In this document: piece after piece, positions 5,341 to 12,603 of the stretch
How the letters are laid out: each line of letters starts with the position of its first letter
How positions within the stretch are numbered: the first letter of the stretch is position 1
NCBI GenBank assembly: GCA_946184215.1
Contig: CAMHER010000012.1
Coordinates: forward strand, 1-18,109
Reading direction: 5' to 3'
Origin: an uncultured Clostridia bacterium
GTDB lineage: Bacteria; Bacillota; Clostridia; Oscillospirales; Oscillospiraceae
DNA length: 18,109 bases
The notes under the pieces: model-generated
Seen by the model: only the letters and a program-made list of their open reading frames with translations
Told to the model about the DNA's origin: nothing
The model's database searches: none
Made by a program: the position numbers and the translations under genes

Positions 5341-5385
5341 ACAAAAAATGGGCGCTGAAGGAAGCAAAATCCCTCAACGCCCATT
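5341..5385 (-). terminator. Intrinsic terminator of the phage late operon
   Basis: AATGGGCG (5347-5354) pairs with CGCCCATT (5378-5385), and the stem continues inward with TGA/TCA and GG/CC separated by single mismatches. On the minus strand it is followed by TTTTTTGTTGTTT. It lies just after the spanin-like stop codon at 5390 and ends the late operon. Confidence 0.85.
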
Positions 5386-5389
5386 CTGT

Positions 5390-5833
5390 CTATTTCGCGG
5401 CACAAAAAATGACGGCAACCGCCGCCAGCACATACGCTATATTCCTTTGCCGCTCAATGCGCCGCTTCGTCCTTCGCTCCTCTTCCTCGTACTCCTGCAA
5501 TAATCTGTTGGCATTCTCCAATGAAGCTGTCTGCTCGGTCAGTTCCTTCGAGAGCCAGTCCAGCTTCACGCTGAGCATCCTCGAGTTCCTCTCGGACGCT
5601 TCCAATCTCGTCTCCGAGGCTTTCAGCATCTCCTGCAAGTTCCATAGCTTCTCCCGCTGCCCTTCGTTCACGTTCGACAACTCGCTCAAGTTCTCTTCCA
5701 ACTGCGTCAGCTCCGACTCCGTGATCTCGTACATTCTCTCCTGCGCCGAGGCAAAGGAAATATCCAAGAGCAAGAAGGCCAAGAGCAACAGCAGCGCAGA
5801 GATACAGAGCCTTCTTCCGATTTCCCTCCACAT
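5390..5833 (-). CDS. Spanin-like lysis protein: signal peptide, coiled coil, C-terminal membrane segment, 147 aa
   Basis: This is the last gene of the late operon, 3 nt after the lysozyme stop. Residues about 9-30 form a signal sequence (ISALLLLLAFLLLDISFASA, cleavage near Ala30). Residues 35-130 are a long charged coiled coil (SELTQLEENLSEL and following). Residues about 131-147 are a short membrane segment (NIAYVLAAVAVIFCAAK). This layout resembles unimolecular spanins, which join inner and outer membranes in the last step of lysis, but no lipobox cysteine is visible after the signal sequence. The third-codon bases are mostly G/C in this frame, which supports it over the overlapping frame at 5454-5837. 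GGAGG lies 8 nt before the ATG. A spanin role fits a diderm host. A generic phage coiled-coil protein is the alternative. Confidence 0.65.
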   Translation of the reverse strand: MWREIGRRLCISALLLLLAFLLLDISFASAQERMYEITESELTQLEENLSELSNVNEGQREKLWNLQEMLKASETRLEASERNSRMLSVKLDWLSKELTEQTASLENANRLLQEYEEEERRTKRRIERQRNIAYVLAAVAVIFCAAK

Positions 5834-5836
5834 CCA

Positions 5837-6430
5837 TCACACCTCCGAAAAGCAAATGTTCCCGTCAAACGCCCGACCGTCGATTACCCATTCGTCCGTG
5901 TACTGCCACAGCACCGCGCCGTCCCAGTCGCATTCCTCGTCCCACTGGGCGCACCAAATGGGAATGCCGTCGAAAGCCTCCGTGTCGAGCTTGTTTTCCA
6001 GCCAGTCAAGGCTTGCGTAGACGCCGCAATTGTACCCGCGAATCTCGCAGACGCTGGCGAAAGCGACGCACATATCCGTGAGCGTTTGTCTGTCCGTCAC
6101 GTAGTGGAGGCGCTTGTAACCGTCCGCGTCCTCCATATCGAACCAGACGCCCATCTTCAGCTTTTCCATCGTCAGGCCGCAGTCCTTCAGGATATCCGCA
6201 AGGAAATGTGCCTCCCGCTCCGCCGCATCCGCGTCCAGCGCATAGCTGTAATAGTAGACGCCGATATCAAGCCCCGCGTCCAGCGCCCCGTTCACGTTCT
6301 CATAGAACCGCTCGTCGAGATGCCTGTTCCCGTAGCCGAGCCGGACAATGGCGAACTCCACGCCCTCCTCCTTGACCGCCTGCCAGTCGATATACCCGTT
6401 GTTCTCAGAAACGTCAATTCCTCTTCTCAT
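5837..6430 (-). CDS. Endolysin, GH25 lysozyme family, 197 aa
   Basis: This N-acetylmuramidase cuts the glycan strands of peptidoglycan to release phage. The catalytic domain covers the whole protein: GIDVSENNG at 4-12 with Asp6, VYYYSYA at 58-64, and the catalytic acids in WFDMED (Asp98, Glu100), then a C-terminal strand pattern ending in WQYTDEW. There is no separate cell-wall binding domain and no signal peptide, so export depends on the holin. The start is the ATG at 6430, with GGGGGA 7 nt upstream. Upstream in-frame codons lack a binding site. It overlaps the holin gene by 17 nt and is followed by the spanin-like gene, a standard lysis cassette order. Confidence 0.93.
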   Translation of the reverse strand: MRRGIDVSENNGYIDWQAVKEEGVEFAIVRLGYGNRHLDERFYENVNGALDAGLDIGVYYYSYALDADAAEREAHFLADILKDCGLTMEKLKMGVWFDMEDADGYKRLHYVTDRQTLTDMCVAFASVCEIRGYNCGVYASLDWLENKLDTEAFDGIPIWCAQWDEECDWDGAVLWQYTDEWVIDGRAFDGNICFSEV

Positions 6431-6740
6431 GATTCTCGTCCCCCTTTTCAAACTCGTCCGGGATGCCGTTGTCATCCCCGTCAATAAGCGCCCTGCCGAA
6501 AAAACCAATCGCCGCGACGAACGATACGCTCGTTATCGCGGCGATGAACTGTATCATGATTGGAAGCGGCGGCTCCTTCGTCATGACCCACACGAAAACC
6601 CAGCCGCCGATGAAGAGCATGATGCAGCCGAGTATCAGCGAAACAAAGACATACACCATAAGCCTCGGCGCTCCGCGAATCTGGAACTTTGCCGTCTTTT
6701 TGAGCGCGGACATAACCGCCCGTCTTATTCTTCCGAGCAT
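6414..6740 (-). CDS. Putative holin with two membrane segments and an EF-hand-like tail, 108 aa
   Basis: A basic N-terminus (about 1-27) precedes two membrane segments, about 28-53 (VFVSLILGCIMLFIGGW) and 60-84 (IMIQFIAAITSVSFVAAIGFF), joined by a short turn. The C-terminal tail is hydrophilic. The layout fits a class II-like holin that opens the inner membrane for the endolysin. The gene lies directly before the lysozyme and overlaps it. The tail contains DGDDNGIPDEFE (87-98), with Asp/Asn/Glu spaced 1, 3, 5, 9, 12 as in calcium-binding loops. GGAGGGG lies 7 nt before the ATG. Holin assignment rests on size, topology and position. Confidence 0.75.
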   Translation of the reverse strand: MLGRIRRAVMSALKKTAKFQIRGAPRLMVYVFVSLILGCIMLFIGGWVFVWVMTKEPPLPIMIQFIAAITSVSFVAAIGFFGRALIDGDDNGIPDEFEKGDENHEKRN

Positions 6741-6744
6741 CGGT

Positions 6745-7089
6745 TCACCCCTCCTTCGGTTTCTGCGGCATGTGCATGAACTTGTGGTAAATCTCTGTGA
6801 TCGCCCCGTTGCCCCCGAGGTCGTGGTACGCCTGGTACATGTTCGTCACATTCTGCACGGCGTAGAACGGCGTGTTCCCTTTTTCCACGCACTCCTCGTA
6901 AAGCTGGATGATCCTGTCCCGGAGCATAGCACGGAGCCCGGAGCAGATAGCCTCGTACTCCCGATGACGGATTTCCTCCGAAGCCTGACGCTCCCCGTCA
7001 CGCTTCTTGAACCACCAGCCGAAGTAGGCGATGACCGCCGAGAAAACCGCGCTGGCGCAGGAAAAGAAAAACTGCATCGCGTTGTCCAT
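6745..7089 (-). CDS. Single-span membrane protein of the lysis module, 114 aa
   Basis: ATG at 7089 is chosen because GGGAGGTG lies 6 nt before it. One N-terminal membrane segment (about 6-26, AMQFFFSCASAVFSAVIAYF) is followed by KKRDGERQ and a helical soluble part of about 85 residues (RAMLRDRIIQLYEECVEKG, then YHDLGGNGAITEIYHKFM). Proteins with this helical region are widespread in Firmicute prophages near holins, as I recall, and are usually left unnamed. It could be a holin partner or antiholin. It ends 4 nt before the holin start, and the two are surely co-transcribed. Confidence 0.65.
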   Translation of the reverse strand: MDNAMQFFFSCASAVFSAVIAYFGWWFKKRDGERQASEEIRHREYEAICSGLRAMLRDRIIQLYEECVEKGNTPFYAVQNVTNMYQAYHDLGGNGAITEIYHKFMHMPQKPKEG

Positions 7090-7119
7090 CAAAGCACCTC
7101 CCATAAAAGTCCCTCATCC

Positions 7120-8850
7120 TCACTGTCTCCGCTTCAGCGCCGCCGCGTTCTTCATACGGCGCAGGCGGGTGTTAGTCGAGCTCATGCGTACGACGTATTC
7201 ATACCCGTCTTCGGAAGCAGGCACTTCCACCGGCTTCTCGCCCTCTTTTTCGCTATACGTGAAGACCTGCCCACTCCAATTCTCCACCGAGGATACCGCC
7301 TGAACGAGGTACGCATTCCCCTTCTCGTCAATGGGCGTTATCGCACGGACAGCGAGAAGCCCTCGGTTCCATAGCGCCGTATCCACAACCATCTCGCCTT
7401 CCGGGCTGTACACCTGCTGGAAGCATCCAAGGTATGTCCGCATATCTGAAGAATTAATTCCCCCATAGGACAGGCTGATCGGCCTCGGATAGATGACGGC
7501 ATAGAAGCCGTCCTGTATGGGCATACGGAACGGCCACGATGCCTCCTCCTCGATGGCGTCAAATCCTTCAATGCGACGATCAATAACCAGAGACGGAGAA
7601 CTGGCATATTTCTCGGTTTCAGGAAATATCATCAAGTTCAGCGCCCCTCCGTCATGCACATCCACATCGAAGGACGTGCTGTAGTAAGTCACGACATCGC
7701 CGTTTGTCTCGATCCAGTTCTTCGAGTCCTCCCTCGAATGGTTGATTCCGCCAAAATTCAAGGTGGCTTCCGAGAAAGCCCAGTTGTAGTAGGACCCGCT
7801 CTTGTCACCCGGATAGCTCAAGGATTCGAACACCGTCTCGGCCTCATCCCCGTCCACATGGAGATGGATGCGGTAGACAAACTCAGCGCAGAACGTGGAA
7901 TCGACGGAATACTCCGAGACATTGACCAAATACTCCCACTTGTAATGGATGCGGCCAGCGCCATTCGGAGAGGAAGTAAAGGTTTGCACAAGACTCCCCC
8001 GGAGCCCTTTCCCCCGCGTATCCTTGAAGGCAAAGCCTTTCATCTCCGCGAGGATATAAAGCGACAGCTTGCCCTTGGAATCGATCCTGCCGTCCACAAG
8101 GCGGAGCGTCATGGAATTGATGCAATTATCAAGGTAGGCGCTTCTTCCAAGTTTCTCGGCGGCGGCACGGTCAAAGGCCTCCATCGCGGCCTCGGCATAC
8201 TCCTTGAGGCTCCTCGTTTCGGAAATGCCCCCGTGCGTGACGGTGAACGGCGTGTCGCGCTCCGTCGGCTCGCCCGACTCCACGACTGAGACGCGCCGTT
8301 CGCTTCCCCTGAATACCTGCGTGGTCGTATCGCCGTTGTCATCTTTTATGAGCGTGATGTTCCCCGTCTCCTCCCACGTAGCCGTGAAGGTCGACCTCCC
8401 TTCCGGCTTGGAGGTACCGCCGCTTGCCCATGCCAAGACATGCGGCGTGCTGACCGTGTACACCGCGCCTCTTCCCGAGAGCGCCCACTCGCGCCCGTCC
8501 CCACCGACGTCCAAATCATAGACATAGGGAAAGCTCGATCGGGAAAGGCCAAAACTCTTCTCCGAGTCATTGGCAAAGGCAAGCCAGCCCTTGGAGTCGG
8601 CATACCTTTTGCAGCTCTTTGGGGACTGGAATATATACAGCCCGTAACTCGGATTGTTTATGGGAATTCCTTCCATGCCGTAAGACCACTGCCTCGTCGG
8701 CTCGTCCCGACCGGTCCAGCCGTAAATGATGCGCCCGTCTGTCCAAGCGGAGTCCCCGCTCTTGAAGGGGAGATTCCCCGCCAAGATGAGCTTTTCCCCG
8801 TTCTCGCCCCGCCAGCCGTCGCCTGCTGAATAAATCCGTGTCATGTACAT
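7120..8850 (-). CDS. Large tail/baseplate protein of unknown function, 576 aa
   Basis: This long open frame in the tail region lies between the small 72-aa protein and the lysis module. It has no signal peptide, membrane segment or coiled coil, and is rich in Tyr, Trp, Ser, Gly and beta-type alternation, typical of tail-tip or receptor-binding proteins. The start reads MYMTRIYSAGDGW. The ends of genes placed here, after the hub protein and before the holin, are often tail fibre or host-recognition proteins, and that is the inferred role. A short basic tail (TRLRRMKNAAALKRRQ) closes the protein. The ATG at 8850 has only a weak GGGG upstream, and a second ATG lies two codons later. I do not recognise the family. 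Confidence 0.7.
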   Translation of the reverse strand: MYMTRIYSAGDGWRGENGEKLILAGNLPFKSGDSAWTDGRIIYGWTGRDEPTRQWSYGMEGIPINNPSYGLYIFQSPKSCKRYADSKGWLAFANDSEKSFGLSRSSFPYVYDLDVGGDGREWALSGRGAVYTVSTPHVLAWASGGTSKPEGRSTFTATWEETGNITLIKDDNGDTTTQVFRGSERRVSVVESGEPTERDTPFTVTHGGISETRSLKEYAEAAMEAFDRAAAEKLGRSAYLDNCINSMTLRLVDGRIDSKGKLSLYILAEMKGFAFKDTRGKGLRGSLVQTFTSSPNGAGRIHYKWEYLVNVSEYSVDSTFCAEFVYRIHLHVDGDEAETVFESLSYPGDKSGSYYNWAFSEATLNFGGINHSREDSKNWIETNGDVVTYYSTSFDVDVHDGGALNLMIFPETEKYASSPSLVIDRRIEGFDAIEEEASWPFRMPIQDGFYAVIYPRPISLSYGGINSSDMRTYLGCFQQVYSPEGEMVVDTALWNRGLLAVRAITPIDEKGNAYLVQAVSSVENWSGQVFTYSEKEGEKPVEVPASEDGYEYVVRMSSTNTRLRRMKNAAALKRRQ

Positions 8851-8852
8851 GG

Positions 8853-9071
8853 CTATACCCCTATCACAACTGCCGTGTTCCCTTCGGCGAACTGGACCCA
8901 GACCGGGTCGCCGTCCTTGAGCGGCGCGTCAATGCCAATCGACAGCTTGTATTCCCTGTTGTTCACCACTACGGATTTCCCCCGGATAACGCCCCTCTCC
9001 GCCATCTGCGGCTCCTTCTTCTGTTTCCGTGCCCTGCGAAGAGCGGCGCAGAGCCTTTCCACTCCTCCCAT
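8853..9071 (-). CDS. Small phage protein between two tail genes, 72 aa
   Basis: The frame has two plausible starts. ATG at 9071 forms a TGATG overlap with the tail-tip gene. ATG at 9005 has a better ribosome binding site (AAGGAG, 6 nt spacing) and gives a 50-aa product beginning MAERGVIRGKSV. The first 22 residues of the longer form are basic (LRRARKQKK). The rest looks like a small beta-barrel (VVVNNREYKLSIGIDAPLKD, then WVQF and AVVIGV) like an OB fold, as seen in phage baseplate proteins. The function is unknown. Co-translation with the hub gene suggests a tail-tip component. Confidence 0.6.
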   Translation of the reverse strand: MGGVERLCAALRRARKQKKEPQMAERGVIRGKSVVVNNREYKLSIGIDAPLKDGDPVWVQFAEGNTAVVIGV

Positions 9072-11860
9072 CAATACCACCTCACCAATCTGAGAGACTG
9101 CGTGAACGATCGGGGCGTAAGCGTGACCGTGTTGCTCATGAGGAAATACACATTCCCGTCCAGCCGATATCGCGTAAAGAAATCGAAGATATGCTGGATC
9201 GTGTGAGCCCCGCCAGCGATGTTGTCCACGATGTCGAGCTGCACCTCCTCGCGCACACGCCTATCCATCCATTGCAGTTCCTCATAGATGGCCTTCCGCG
9301 TGGCGGCGTCCTCCACGGCTACGGAAGACGCCCCCGCGATGCTGTCGCCCTCGACGGTCTTCCACTCCCAGTCGATGCTGAGCGTCATGGTATCCCACCA
9401 TTGCCAGGACTGGCGGACAGTCTCGTTCGGCCAGTCCGGGTAGCGGTATGTGTCGAGCGTATCCGCAAGCGGCGTGCCGTCCCCGTCATAGGTGTGCCCG
9501 TACCGCTGCCCTGTCTCAAGGCGGCTGTAGTCCGTCGACGCACTCCCGATCTCCTTGCCATCCTTGTCGTAGGTGACAACGTGCGCTTTGTTGAGCCAAG
9601 AGCCTCGAGGGGTATCGTCGTAGTCGAAGGTGCTTCTCGTCGTGCTGCCGTCCGCATTCTGCTGCTCATGCTCCAAAACCGGACTCGTCGGCCTCGCACC
9701 ATCATCCGGCGACGTGGCGCTTGAGATGTACCAGTCTCCCCAGACAAGCTCCCGTCCGCCTCCCGAGCTGTCGCTATTGCCCGCCCACATCGTTCGCACA
9801 ATCTCCCGGTCTATCTGCGGCCTCGTGTGCGGAAGCGGCGTAAGATCAATGACACCCTTCTCCCGCCCCCTTTGCAGCGCATGGATGACGCCGTTACGGA
9901 TGAACACGTTGACCTGCATGCGCGGCACGGTGGATGACCACGAGAACAAACTCGAAAGGACGCTCTGGTAGGTCGAGAACGCCTCATACGGGTGGAAGGT
10001 TTCCTTGATCTTCCCGTTCGTTGTGCCGAGGTAAACGCTCCCATCGAAGTACTCGGCTGTCGTTCCCGGGTCTTCAAATTCCACACTGTATGACGGCTGG
10101 TAGGCCGAGGGCACGAAATCCGAGAAGTCCAGCACCAGCGGGAGGCCAAGCCCCGCCGCCACCTTCCTCAGAATCGCGCTGGCATAGATTCCCTTGGAGA
10201 GCCCCTTGACGGCATAATTGCTCGGCACCGTCCTCGCGCGGTAATAGGCGCAGTCCCCGCCGCCGACATTGAACACCAAGGGACGGTTCATCAACCGGTC
10301 GAAGTCGTACATCCCTGTGCATGACTGAACCAAGTCCCGCTCGGAGGTAGACTCTATGTCGAAAGTGTAAGGGAAATCCAAAAGCGTCCCGCTGATGCGC
10401 TGCCCTATGTTATATCGCGCCGTGGTCTCGAAGGAGAAGCGGTCAGAAAGTGTCCGCTCCTGAAGGGAAAGCCTGATTTGCCGGGTGCCGCGAACATCCA
10501 CCTGTCCGCCATAATGGAAGATGATTCTCGCGGGAAGTTTCCGCATGGTGGCCCCTTTTATCCGGACATAGCCCGCCACATTCCGGCGTGTCCTGCCGTA
10601 AAGTCCGGTGGTGCGCACGGTCTTCCTCTCCGTATCCGCCTCCAAGAGAAACGACTGCGCCACAATCCGAAGGGAATCGAAGAACAACTTGACAACGATA
10701 TTCCTCCGGGTATCTGCCTCAAGGAGGATGGAACGGCTTATTTTCCTTTCCGCGTCCCCGCCAAGCAGAACGTCTCGCGTCCCGTCGGCGTTTTCGTCGA
10801 GGGAGATTTCCTTGTTCGAGATGATGACATTCGAAAATAGGTTGTTTCCGTCATCACTCTGGAGGTACAGACCATCCAACAGTAAAATGGGTGCATGCTG
10901 ATGGTTAAACACCTTCGTCCCATCTACCCATAATTCGAGGTAGCCGGTAACTGCGTCGGAAACGATGTGGAGAAGGAATGTCTGCAAACTGCCGGAGGGC
11001 AGCGTGTAAACGTTGTCCGCGTTGTAGTTCAAATCTTGCAGGAAAGAAATGACTGTGTTGGACGTATTCTCTTTCAGGCATATCCCTGTGATGGCACCCG
11101 GATTTGCATAGGCGCGGAATCGGGACGTCCCCTCCTCATGGTAAAGGTCGAACTTCATCCATACTTCGTCCATAGCCGGAAGGCCGAAGCAGTCCGACCT
11201 CGCTGCCTGCCAGAACGCGGTTCCAGTTTTCGACTTGGTGTCCGTCGCCACTGTTGTGACGGGGACAGCAAGCCCACCTGCATTTCCGATGTTACGATAG
11301 ACTCGAGGTTGCACTCCGCTAGACAAAAGCTCGTCCATGCCGATATCAGCGTCCGAGATGATAAGGTTGCTGACCAGCGCCTTGTTGTCGTCCGACTGTA
11401 TATAGAGGCTATCGAACTGTGCGCCATTGTTCACATTGCCCACGAAGCTGTAAGCGACTTTCGTGCCGTCGTCGATATAGACTTCCATCGCCCCATCGCT
11501 GCTTCCCGCCTTGAGATGAATCTTGACGGAATGGAAGCCGTTGAGGACGCCGTTTTCATGGAGTTTCCCCGTGCCGTTGATCCAGTAATTCCTGCTGTTC
11601 TCCTTCGAGGTCAGATACCCGTTCAGCCGGATTCCCGTTTCCCCCGCCGAGCCGCCGTTGTAACATCGGATGCCGCCGCCGTCATAGAGATAGACATCGA
11701 ACCTTATCCATATCTCCGAGGCTTTCTGCACCCCAAAGCATGGCGTGCGGGCTGTCTGGTAGAAGGCCACGCCGGTCCTCGACGCGTGGTTGCATAATAC
11801 GGTTGTCCCCGAAACGGTCAGCCTATCCGCTGTGCCGGGATTCTCATAACGCCATGCCAT
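9071..11860 (-). CDS. Tail-tip/baseplate protein with duplicated LamG-like domains and hub-like C-terminus, 929 aa
   Basis: This is a large tail protein. Residues about 29-176 and 212-355 are two copies of a concanavalin A/LamG-like module: GVAFYQTARTPCFG matches GTAFWQAARSDCFG, and LYIQSDDNKALVSNLIISD matches LYLQSDDGNNLFSNVIISN. Residues about 365-445 hold short repeats of about 14 residues with a D/T-x-x-R-(K/N/R) core (DAERKIS, DTRRNIV, DTERKTV, RTRRNVA). Residues about 470-929 form a long hub-like region without obvious enzymatic motifs. It probably caps the tail and binds sugars on the host surface through the LamG-like modules. It lies downstream of the tape measure gene, where tail tip (Tal/hub) genes belong. 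GGAGG sits 6 nt before the ATG. The hub assignment is inference. Confidence 0.72.
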   Translation of the reverse strand: MAWRYENPGTADRLTVSGTTVLCNHASRTGVAFYQTARTPCFGVQKASEIWIRFDVYLYDGGGIRCYNGGSAGETGIRLNGYLTSKENSRNYWINGTGKLHENGVLNGFHSVKIHLKAGSSDGAMEVYIDDGTKVAYSFVGNVNNGAQFDSLYIQSDDNKALVSNLIISDADIGMDELLSSGVQPRVYRNIGNAGGLAVPVTTVATDTKSKTGTAFWQAARSDCFGLPAMDEVWMKFDLYHEEGTSRFRAYANPGAITGICLKENTSNTVISFLQDLNYNADNVYTLPSGSLQTFLLHIVSDAVTGYLELWVDGTKVFNHQHAPILLLDGLYLQSDDGNNLFSNVIISNKEISLDENADGTRDVLLGGDAERKISRSILLEADTRRNIVVKLFFDSLRIVAQSFLLEADTERKTVRTTGLYGRTRRNVAGYVRIKGATMRKLPARIIFHYGGQVDVRGTRQIRLSLQERTLSDRFSFETTARYNIGQRISGTLLDFPYTFDIESTSERDLVQSCTGMYDFDRLMNRPLVFNVGGGDCAYYRARTVPSNYAVKGLSKGIYASAILRKVAAGLGLPLVLDFSDFVPSAYQPSYSVEFEDPGTTAEYFDGSVYLGTTNGKIKETFHPYEAFSTYQSVLSSLFSWSSTVPRMQVNVFIRNGVIHALQRGREKGVIDLTPLPHTRPQIDREIVRTMWAGNSDSSGGGRELVWGDWYISSATSPDDGARPTSPVLEHEQQNADGSTTRSTFDYDDTPRGSWLNKAHVVTYDKDGKEIGSASTDYSRLETGQRYGHTYDGDGTPLADTLDTYRYPDWPNETVRQSWQWWDTMTLSIDWEWKTVEGDSIAGASSVAVEDAATRKAIYEELQWMDRRVREEVQLDIVDNIAGGAHTIQHIFDFFTRYRLDGNVYFLMSNTVTLTPRSFTQSLRLVRWY

Positions 11861-11872
11861 TGCAAGCCTCCG

Positions 11873-12268
11873 TTACTCTGACGGCACGACTTTCGCCGTC
11901 ACCTTGATGAGGACGCTGGTATCGTTCATCGGGCTCTCGTCGTCCGAGGATGTTGCTTGGACATAGAAGAGAGTGTTCCCCGTCCCGATAGACGATTCTA
12001 TGGTGATACTGTCGTCGTAGTACGAGCCATCCAGCGAAACGCCCCACTTGTAGGCCGTCGTCCCCGTGAACGAAATCTCCGTGTCCCCCTCGGTACGGTA
12101 TCCCTCCTCGCATCGAAGCGCCAAGACCTGCGTGCCATACTCCTCCTCCGTCGCGTCCAAGGTGAACGTGACCGGACTATTCTGGCTCCCATCCAGCGAG
12201 ACGATGGTTCCGTCCGTCCTCCCCGCTGTGGGGTTGCCCATGTAAAGGTTCATATAAGGGTTTGCCAT
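11873..12268 (-). CDS. Small beta-rich tail-associated protein, 131 aa
   Basis: The start at 12268 (MANPYMNLYMGN) is chosen because GGAGG lies 8 nt upstream. In-frame ATGs at 12274 and 12283 are too close to it or lack a site. The protein is acidic and rich in Ser, Thr and Gly with alternating beta-strand patterns (TFTLDATEEEY, SIGTGNTLFYVQATSSDD), with no membrane segment or enzymatic motif. Its repeated TxxxT strands look like an immunoglobulin-like or carbohydrate-binding sheet domain, common as phage virion decoration. It starts 2 nt after the stop of the 110-aa gene. The function is unknown, and a tail-tip adaptor or decoration role is inferred from position. Confidence 0.6.
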   Translation of the reverse strand: MANPYMNLYMGNPTAGRTDGTIVSLDGSQNSPVTFTLDATEEEYGTQVLALRCEEGYRTEGDTEISFTGTTAYKWGVSLDGSYYDDSITIESSIGTGNTLFYVQATSSDDESPMNDTSVLIKVTAKVVPSE

Positions 12269-12270
12269 GC

Positions 12271-12603
12271 TCATGACCTCCAAATCTCAATATTCGCCGT
12301 AATGTGCGACTCGAAGCGCGGCTTCCTGCGATAGCTTTTGACCACCACTCGGCCATGAAACCTTACGCCGCCCGCGTCCTTCACTTCCACAATGACGCGG
12401 CTGTTCCAATACCCTTTGACCGTTTCCCAAGCCTCCGGGGAAAAATCCAGCGTCCATGCCACCTTGTCCCCCGCCTCGATATGCCCGAAATCCTGTACGG
12501 ACACACCACCAAGAATCTCGATGGTCTGCTGCCGGTCATCGGGGGTAATGGTCTCGCTCTCCGGGTTCGAGAGCGACCAGACGCTGCCGATCCTAATAGC
12601 CAT
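12271..12603 (-). CDS. Putative distal tail/baseplate protein, 110 aa
   Basis: The ATG at 12603 follows GGGAGGG by 7 nt and overlaps the end of the tape measure gene by 11 nt. The sequence starts MAIRIGSVWSLS. It contains GDKVAWTLDFSPEAWETVKGYW and then strands (SRVIVEVKDAGGVRFHGRVV, ITANIEIWRS) ending in a short beta-sheet. In siphophages the gene after the tape measure encodes the distal tail protein, usually over 200 aa, and this is much shorter, so it could be a minimal version or only the ring domain. No sequence motif settles it. Confidence 0.55.
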   Translation of the reverse strand: MAIRIGSVWSLSNPESETITPDDRQQTIEILGGVSVQDFGHIEAGDKVAWTLDFSPEAWETVKGYWNSRVIVEVKDAGGVRFHGRVVVKSYRRKPRFESHITANIEIWRS

